A stretch of DNA of 23,642 nucleotides from a virus: positions 1 to 23,642 of IMG/VR virus record IMGVR_UViG_3300021959_000396. The stretch is one strand, 5' to 3'. The notes beneath the pieces were generated by a model. The model saw nothing but the letters and a program-made list of their open reading frames with translations, did not search any database and was not told the origin of the DNA. Within the stretch, counting starts at the first letter, position 1; each line of letters begins with the position of its first letter. Shown here piece after piece: positions 14,240 through 18,360 of this stretch. The translations under genes and the position numbers were made by a program.

Positions 14240-14246
14240 TATTTAT
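14240..14246 (-). promoter_or_regulatory. T4-type late promoter for the large terminase unit
   Basis: The minus strand reads AAAGTGATAAATACT, 29 bases before the ATG at 14210, with AAGGAG between. It diverges from the sigma70-type promoter at 14289. Confidence 0.65.
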
Positions 14247-14288
14247 CACTTTGAACCAACTTTTCCAGTTTTTTTTGTGTTTTGATCG

Positions 14289-14317
14289 TTGACCATTTCG
14301 GGGAATACGGGTATAAT
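14289..14317 (+). promoter_or_regulatory. Sigma70-type promoter 5
   Basis: TTGACC at 14289-14294, a 17-base spacer and TATAAT at 14312-14317. The leader differs from those of promoters 1-4 and carries GAGGA before the ATG at 14368. Confidence 0.75.
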
Positions 14318-14367
14318 ATATATATGTTTAGCAATAATGCTAGACTGTTTATAAAGTGAGGAAATAT

Positions 14368-15039
14368 ATGAATAAACTAAAAAAAGCAGATACTATAGCC
14401 TGCCAGGCTAGAAGATTGTGCAAACAACAATATGGTAAAACTCTAGAAGTAATAGCCAGAGAAGAAGGTGTCAAACCCGCGGCTATTATTAATAGATTAA
14501 GAAGAACTGGCAATGCTTATGCGAGTACTCCTAAAAATGTTGCTATAACAGGTGTCGTACAAAGACGTATACGCAAAGAGGAGTTATATAATAAGTTTGG
14601 TTTCACTGCGCCACAACTAGCAGAACAGTTAGGCGTAGATGAGACTACTATATATCAGAGATACAAAACATATGGCACACCATATATACAAAAAGGGACC
14701 GCCGGTAGAAAAATGGCAAGTGTTCCAACAACACCAAGTGTTCCAAAAACACCAGCACCAAAAGCCAATCCACTAAAGGCAGATTTCTATACAAAAAACA
14801 ATATCAGTCTCAAAGATATGTTTGGAGAAACTGTAGAAGAGATTGCACTTAGAGAAGGTCTAAGTGATAATGCTATACGTAAAAGATATCATAAAACTGG
14901 ATCGCCTTATGCCCATAATCAGATAGGCATCACGGATCACAGAATAAACACTCTATTTGCTCAAGCAGAAAGACTGTTAGATATTATAGATGCTCTCAAC
15001 GAAATCAAAGTTGTACAACAATCTAAGTTAAGCAAATGA
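14368..15039 (+). CDS. Three-repeat helix-turn-helix protein
   Basis: The product has 223 residues. There are three copies of a helix-turn-helix-like unit. They are YGKTLEVIAREEGVKPAAI with RTGNAYA (about 22-52), FGFTAPQLAEQLGVDETTI with TYGTPYI (about 77-107), and FGETVEEIALREGLSDNAI with KTGSPYA (about 152-182). A Pro/Thr/Lys linker at 117-135 separates repeats two and three, and the C-terminus is a helix (ERLLDIIDALNEIK). The protein is basic and should bind DNA, possibly tandem sites. The ATG at 14368 follows GAGGA by 6 bases; an upstream in-frame GTG at 14356 has no site. It overlaps the next gene as ATGA. Confidence 0.75.
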   Translation: MNKLKKADTIACQARRLCKQQYGKTLEVIAREEGVKPAAIINRLRRTGNAYASTPKNVAITGVVQRRIRKEELYNKFGFTAPQLAEQLGVDETTIYQRYKTYGTPYIQKGTAGRKMASVPTTPSVPKTPAPKANPLKADFYTKNNISLKDMFGETVEEIALREGLSDNAIRKRYHKTGSPYAHNQIGITDHRINTLFAQAERLLDIIDALNEIKVVQQSKLSK

Positions 15040-15374
15040 TTACGCCTAGAATCAGTAGTCATTGTAGAGAACAATGTGTTCAACGTAATATCAGTCTGCT
15101 AGAACTTTGTGCTGTATACACATACGGCACAAAGAGCAGAAGCATAAGACTAGATATTAATCGTTTAAACGGTAAAAGACGTTACAGTAGTGGTAAACAC
15201 AGTTTAGCCAGAAGTAACAAGTGTAATAGTGTTTATATCAGTCTGCGTAGAGCAGATTGGTTAGAGATACGCAATATGCCGGGAATACGCAAAAGCATCA
15301 AGCATTTGATATTGGTATTAGACGTAGATAGAGATATCGTTATGACTATTTACAATAATCCCAGAGTGTTTTAA
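15036..15374 (+). CDS. DUF4258-like protein
   Basis: The product has 112 residues and is basic. The N-terminal ISSHCREQCVQRNISLLELC resembles the H-x-R-E-R-x-x-x-R-x-I-s start of DUF4258 proteins, and the C-terminal VLDVDRDIVMTIYNN resembles their closing strand. That family is related to RelE/BrnT-like folds, some of which are RNase toxins, but activity cannot be read here. It is coupled by ATGA to the DNA-binding protein before it, an arrangement reminiscent of toxin-antitoxin pairs although the order could equally be a simple regulator pair. The stop overlaps the convergent 15371 gene. Confidence 0.6.
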   Translation: MITPRISSHCREQCVQRNISLLELCAVYTYGTKSRSIRLDINRLNGKRRYSSGKHSLARSNKCNSVYISLRRADWLEIRNMPGIRKSIKHLILVLDVDRDIVMTIYNNPRVF

Positions 15375-15679
15375 TCTTCTATGTTACTGTTTAGCCAAGT
15401 GCTTACGCCAGGATATCCCCACAATGCCATTGCCAGTATAACACCGCCATCCTTCATTGATTTGCCCTGTTTTCTGGCTCTGTCATAGTTTGGCTTATGT
15501 CTAGCAATAAAACTTTTCATACGTTTCAGTGTGTCATTACTCAAGTTATCACCGTTTGCCAACTGTTTTGCTCTGGCTATGCCTACTGGTGTTCCTGCAC
15601 GTTTTGATGGTGGTAGTTCACTTCTAACTTCTAGTGCCTTTCGGGCAAGTTTGCGAACATTTACGGGTGGTACTGGCAT
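15371..15679 (-). CDS. Small phage protein with prohead-associated type domain
   Basis: The product has 102 residues. It shows the sequence pattern ARKALEVRSE, GTPVGIARAKQLANG, LSNDTLKRMKSFIARH and a closing GGVILAMALWGYPGVSTW. That pattern occurs in many phages as a separate protein or fused to prohead-protease or XkdF-like proteins; its biochemical role is not established. The start overlaps the small terminase stop (TAATG), placing it in the packaging operon. Identification is by remembered motif pattern. Confidence 0.6.
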   Translation of the reverse strand: MPVPPVNVRKLARKALEVRSELPPSKRAGTPVGIARAKQLANGDNLSNDTLKRMKSFIARHKPNYDRARKQGKSMKDGGVILAMALWGYPGVSTWLNSNIED

Positions 15680-16074
15680 TATTCTGTTTCTCCACTGATA
15701 TCATTCCACGGTAGTATATCTGAATCACTTTCTTTGGTTGGTGAGTCTGCCATTCCTAACCATTGTTTACTGAGCCAAATCATCATTACTCTGTCGCCAT
15801 TGAGTGCAGTTTCCAACATCTTGCTACGCAACTTGCGTTTAGTATTTTGACGTGCTTTTACATATAAATCGCGAAAGTTGTTGCGAAGTGTGGTTTCTGG
15901 CACACCGTAGTATTCTGAAAAGTCTTTCCAAGTACTGAACAAGCAAGCCATTTGATAGAACTCTGGCTCAGGAATAACTGTTTTGTTTTCTCCTCTGCCT
16001 ACTACTCTACCTGTGACGGTTTTTTCGCCGTATTTGATGTTTTTTACTTGATATGGTGCTACTTCATTTGCCAT
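15679..16074 (-). CDS. Probable terminase small subunit
   Basis: The product has 131 residues. A helix-turn-helix-like segment (TWKDFSEYYGVPETTLRNNF, about 48-68) is followed by a basic helix (YVKARQNTKRKLRSKMLETA) and WLSKQWLGMADSP (about 100-112), a phrase frequent in small terminases. It would recognise phage DNA and hand it to the large subunit. The ATG at 16074 has AGGAG upstream and an ATAAATA promoter 36 bases before it. The large terminase gene lies downstream on the same strand but is separated from it by an inserted plus-strand cassette. Confidence 0.7.
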   Translation of the reverse strand: MANEVAPYQVKNIKYGEKTVTGRVVGRGENKTVIPEPEFYQMACLFSTWKDFSEYYGVPETTLRNNFRDLYVKARQNTKRKLRSKMLETALNGDRVMMIWLSKQWLGMADSPTKESDSDILPWNDISGETE

Positions 16075-16110
16075 TGCGACTCCTGTAAATCAGTTATACT
16101 GTATATGCTG

Positions 16111-16117
16111 TATTTAT
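16111..16117 (-). promoter_or_regulatory. T4-type late promoter for the small terminase unit
   Basis: The minus strand reads AAAAGGCATAAATA, 36 bases before the ATG at 16074. The TAA stop of the upstream 88-residue gene is part of the motif. Confidence 0.65.
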
Positions 16118-16380
16118 GCCTTTTTGGTAAGTCTTACCCATTTTTCCGCAGTTTTTCGCCACAATATGCGTTTAGTGGGTGCAGGTACTGGTGTATCGTC
16201 TATGATAACATAACGTTTTTGTATAGTTGCTGTATTATCCAATAACCAATCCAGTGTGCGTTGTTGGGTTTTATTTGGGTTATGCATTACACTTCTTACC
16301 CAGTTCATATGACTGTGATGCACTTGTTTTTTGTCTAACAGTGGAGGAGTGGGTTCATAATACTGTTTTGATTCCTTCAT
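16114..16380 (-). CDS. Unknown small basic protein
   Basis: The product has 88 residues: MKESKQYYEPTPPLLDKKQV, a helical NWVRSVMHNPNKTQQRTLDW segment, YVIIDDTPVPAPTKR, and a basic WRKTAEKWVRLTKKA end. The ATG at 16380 has no ribosome site and lies 6 bases after an ATAAATA motif, so either the message is nearly leaderless or the true start is elsewhere. Its stop merges with the small terminase promoter. No family recognised. Confidence 0.55.
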   Translation of the reverse strand: MKESKQYYEPTPPLLDKKQVHHSHMNWVRSVMHNPNKTQQRTLDWLLDNTATIQKRYVIIDDTPVPAPTKRILWRKTAEKWVRLTKKA

Positions 16381-16386
16381 CTACAC

Positions 16387-16393
16387 TATTTAT
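16387..16393 (-). promoter_or_regulatory. ATAAATA motif, doubtful late promoter
   Basis: The motif is 6 bases before the ATG at 16380, which leaves no room for a leader, unlike the other copies. It could be a leaderless start or a chance occurrence in AT-rich sequence. Confidence 0.3.
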
Positions 16394-16828
16394 TAAAACC
16401 CTACATAAGTGGTGTGTAATACTCATTATAGCACATCAAAGTGTTATAAGAGAAGTCAAGTAAACAACCAACAACTAAACACGAAGTGTTTTTGTTGAGT
16501 TGTTTTTGTGGAATGCGAAGCATTACGCAACTCACTATACATATTACGTGTGCGAACTGCGTTCACACAAAACAAAACACAAACACTCGTTAGCACTCGT
16601 GTATTGTTGTTTTGTTTAGTATTTCTTTCCTATATGTAAAGTTATTATGTAGATTGATCAGTCAAGAAAACACTACTACTAGTGCTTTCCAACTGTGTCA
16701 TTATGTGAGTATCACAGCCTTTCAAACAGAGGTATTTGAATCAGTATGTAAGCAATGGATTCTGTCCTTCTCCAACCTCAACGACTATACTATTGTATAA
16801 GTTATACCTCGCGTTAGTGTATAACTGT
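16394..16828. other. Gene-poor stretch with successive hairpins
   Basis: No convincing gene on either strand. Inverted repeats follow one another: AACAACT/AGTTGTT (16470-16476, 16498-16504) enclosing AAACAC/GTGTTT; AATGC/GCATT (16512-16524); GTGT-GAAC/GTTC-ACAC (16548-16568); AAACAAAACA/TGTTTTGTTT (16570-16579, 16608-16617); and AGTTATAC/GTATAACT (16800-16807, 16819-16826). The direction of any transcript is unclear. A packaging site, a structured RNA or terminators are possible, given the position upstream of the small terminase gene. Confidence 0.55.
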
Positions 16829-16969
16829 TTATGCTTTACTGTTTTGCTTGATAACAACATAACCAAGTCTTTCTGCGGCTTCAACGATATTGTCCAAAGT
16901 CCTGCCAGGGTCTCTATATCTGGTGACCAACCTTATGTGTTGTTTGTTAAACTCTGCTAGGATGTACAT
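16829..16969 (-). CDS. Small ORF of 46 residues, probable
   Basis: The frame starts MYILAEFNKQHIRLVTRYRD and continues with TLDNIVEAAERLGYVVIKQN, a plausible helix-strand unit with codon use like the neighbours. The ATG at 16969 overlaps the end of the 83-residue gene by 23 bases in another frame. Only a short AAGG lies just before it, so translation may depend on the upstream gene. A perfect 8-base hairpin begins 3 bases after its stop. No family recognised. Confidence 0.5.
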   Translation of the reverse strand: MYILAEFNKQHIRLVTRYRDPGRTLDNIVEAAERLGYVVIKQNSKA

Positions 16970-17198
16970 CGCCTTTTGGTGTGCCCAATCCACCAGAGTA
17001 TGTTCTTTTGCCTTGATATTTTTTATTTTGCCTTAATGCCTGTTCTGCCTTGCGTGATTTTGATTTACCAGCATCTTCGTCCCACATAATCCAACCCATT
17101 ATTTTATCAAGTTGGTATGGAGCAAGTGTGCTTAAATCTGATGTGCCATAATATTTTTGTGCCTTTGCTATTGCCTGTTTTTCTATTTTACTTTGCAT
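16947..17198 (-). CDS. Unknown small basic protein
   Basis: The product has 83 residues. The helical N-terminus (MQSKIEKQAIAKAQKYYGTS), a middle with YQLDKIMGWIMWDEDAGKSK, and a Lys/Arg/Gly-rich probably disordered C-terminus (RQNKKYQGKRTYSGGLGTPK) suggest a nucleic-acid or virion-associated protein. The ATG at 17198 has AAGGA upstream and an ATAAATA motif 32 bases before it. It stands between two hairpin-rich stretches. No family recognised. Confidence 0.65.
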   Translation of the reverse strand: MQSKIEKQAIAKAQKYYGTSDLSTLAPYQLDKIMGWIMWDEDAGKSKSRKAEQALRQNKKYQGKRTYSGGLGTPKGDVHPSRV

Positions 17199-17230
17199 AG
17201 TTTTACTATCCTTATCATTTATTGCAAAGT

Positions 17231-17237
17231 TATTTAT
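17231..17237 (-). promoter_or_regulatory. T4-type late promoter for the 17198 gene
   Basis: The minus strand reads TTTGAGATAAATA, 32 bases before the ATG. Upstream is TTTTACCCCCAAAA, which resembles the ACCCAAAA string before the motif at 7035. Confidence 0.65.
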
Positions 17238-17351
17238 CTCAAAGATTGAGTTTTGGGGGTAAAAAAGGAAATGTAGACAACATTAAATATTAATGATATT
17301 AGCAACAAACATTAAGGACATCATAGATATAAAAATATAGTACAATGCAAG

Positions 17352-17690
17352 TTTCCCGCAGAAGGGGAAAGATATTTTAAAGTTGCCTACACACTTATTT
17401 ATCACTACTTGTGCTGTATGGGAAATATACTGAGTGAACCTGTACTCAGCAAGAAACATTGTGATAATGTTTCTTACTTTGTATACTATTGATAACCGGA
17501 TAAGTATCAATATATTTTAGAAGAAATGTTCAATCAATGGCATTAGACTGAACATCAAAATGGCACATTAATCAATCTAGTGGATTTATCGATGTGCTGT
17601 AACAGGTATGTTTGAATAACAGAGGCTACTCTGTTCAATCGGGGATATTACTATATTGTCAGATAAAGTGTATATGATATACCCGTTACA
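17352..17690 (-). ncRNA. Candidate late-expressed structured noncoding RNA
   Basis: No credible ORF fills this stretch. It starts just after an ATAAATA motif (17695-17701, minus) and holds eight inverted repeats: CGGG-ATAT/ATAT-CCCG (17640-17685, around a GTATAT/ATATAC palindrome at 17670-17682); AACAGAG/CTCTGTT (17618-17635, 4-base loop); GCACAT/ATGTGC (17563-17597); ATGTTCA/TGAACAT (17526-17555); TATTGATA/TATCAATA (17487-17512); AAGAAACATT/AATGTTTCTT (17451-17475, perfect 10-base stem); CTGAGT/ACTCAG (17430-17449); TTTCCC/GGGAAA (17352-17370). The ACCTGT in the 17430 hairpin loop complements ACAGGT at 17602-17607, a possible pseudoknot. The 3' end is unknown; a second ATAAATA lies inside. 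No match to a known RNA class is claimed. Confidence 0.55.
17396..17402 (-). promoter_or_regulatory. ATAAATA motif without a downstream gene
   Basis: The minus strand reads AGTGATAAATAAG. No ORF follows before the next motif at 17231; the TTTCCC/GGGAAA hairpin does. It could start a short RNA or feed the 17198 gene with a long leader. Confidence 0.45.
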
Positions 17691-17694
17691 ATAT

Positions 17695-17701
17695 TATTTA
17701 T
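17695..17701 (-). promoter_or_regulatory. T4-type late promoter of the candidate noncoding RNA
   Basis: The minus strand reads TTTTGAGATAAATA. TTTGAGATAAATA is identical to the copy at 17231, with a similar ACCCAAAAA upstream. Transcription would enter the hairpin-rich stretch that has no gene. Confidence 0.6.
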
Positions 17702-17722
17702 CTCAAAACTGCTTTTTGGGTG

Positions 17723-17974
17723 CTAAAACAATACTAGTTCTACTACCACTGTGAGCAAAGTTGTTAACACAAGACCCATAATGGTCCATATTCTTGTGTC
17801 CAATCTGTCTAATCTTGTGGTAAAAAATGTTCTATTATCCTTTACTTCTTCTTCTAATCTGTGTATACAGTCGTGAATATGTTTAACATCTGTTTCCATC
17901 ACAGAGATTTTGTTGTTTAAATGCTGATTGGTTACACTTTTGTTAGACACTTCGATGTCCTGATATCCAAGCAT
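17723..17974 (-). CDS. Coiled-coil protein with C-terminal membrane anchor (XhlA/lysis-like)
   Basis: The product has 83 residues. A coiled coil spans about 25-62 (MET DVKHIHDCIHRLEEEV, then FFTTRLDRLDTRIW), followed by one hydrophobic segment at 64-83 (IMGLVLTTLLTVVVELVLF). This layout matches XhlA-like haemolysin or lysis accessory proteins. The ATG at 17974 overlaps the 48-residue gene by 32 bases and has a weak ribosome site; an internal ATG (residue 26) is possible. It is the last gene before the noncoding stretch. Lysis function is inferred from architecture only. Confidence 0.6.
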   Translation of the reverse strand: MLGYQDIEVSNKSVTNQHLNNKISVMETDVKHIHDCIHRLEEEVKDNRTFFTTRLDRLDTRIWTIMGLVLTTLLTVVVELVLF

Positions 17975-18089
17975 CTACATCAGCAGTGGATCCCAAATCA
18001 CCACGTGCTACTGCGTCAAACAGTTCTTGCCAGACATCCTGTTCGCCATAAGTGTCATAAGCATATTGCATTATTTCAGTTTGTGTCAT
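17943..18089 (-). CDS. Small acidic protein of unknown function
   Basis: The product has 48 residues, beginning MTQTEIMQYAYDTYGEQDVW and ending TADVDAWISGHRSV. It appears helical and acidic. The ATG at 18089 has AAGGAG upstream, itself just past the stop of the Lys-rich gene. Too short for most gene callers but with regular spacing in a series of small genes between tail adhesin and lysis-like genes. No family recognised. Confidence 0.6.
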   Translation of the reverse strand: MTQTEIMQYAYDTYGEQDVWQELFDAVARGDLGSTADVDAWISGHRSV

Positions 18090-18098
18090 AACTACTCC

Positions 18099-18164
18099 TT
18101 AATATCTCTTTTTGCCTTTACCTTTTTTCATCCCTTTTTTCTTTTTGCCTTTTGTGTAAGCCAT
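18099..18164 (-). CDS. Tiny Lys/Gly-rich protein
   Basis: The product has 21 residues. After MAYT it is almost only Lys and Gly, with one internal Met, and ends Arg-Tyr. The ATG at 18164 follows AAGGAG at good spacing, and the next gene starts 9 bases after its stop. A strongly cationic peptide could bind nucleic acid or condense with the packaged genome, but this is speculation. Short Lys/Gly peptides of this sort occur in other marine phages as unannotated ORFs. Confidence 0.6.
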   Translation of the reverse strand: MAYTKGKKKKGMKKGKGKKRY

Positions 18165-18174
18165 TTGTTTCTCC

Positions 18175-18357
18175 TTATAATGGTATTTTGCTCCAAGTAT
18201 TTGAAACTTCATCAAATACTGCTTTTTCTACGTAATCAGGATATTCATCACCGTGGTCACATATAGGTGCTTCCACAGTGGTATATGATAATCCTGGTTT
18301 GATTGTGTCACTGGTACCTAAAAAGTCACCTGTTTCACTGTCATAATAATAATACAT
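18175..18357 (-). CDS. Small tail-fibre-associated protein, unknown
   Basis: The product has 60 residues, beginning MYYYYDSETGDFLGTSDTIK, Tyr- and acid-rich, with a C-terminal VEKAVFDEVSNTWSKIPL. The YYYD-x-x-TG-x-FLG opening is like short domains found at ends of tail fibres or in fibre chaperones. It begins 3 bases after the stop of the large adhesin gene. Function inferred from position only. Confidence 0.6.
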   Translation of the reverse strand: MYYYYDSETGDFLGTSDTIKPGLSYTTVEAPICDHGDEYPDYVEKAVFDEVSNTWSKIPL

Positions 18358-18360
18358 AAT

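Noticed and set aside
16425-16463. Sigma70-like TTGACT and TATAAT on the minus strand before the 16380 gene
   Set aside because: The spacing between the boxes is 23 bases, too long for a normal sigma70 promoter.
16730-16785. Possible tRNA suggested by GAGGT/ACCTC ends and a TTC-containing loop
   Set aside because: Only about 51 bases between the ends, no proper T-arm stem and no anticodon arm.
16612-16960. Plus-strand frames of 62 and 74 residues
   Set aside because: No ribosome sites and protein-unlike composition; one is antisense to the better-supported 46-residue minus-strand frame.
17283-17510. 75-residue minus-strand frame in the hairpin-rich stretch
   Set aside because: No ribosome site, composition unlike the neighbours, and it crosses four perfect inverted repeats; a chance open frame is more likely.
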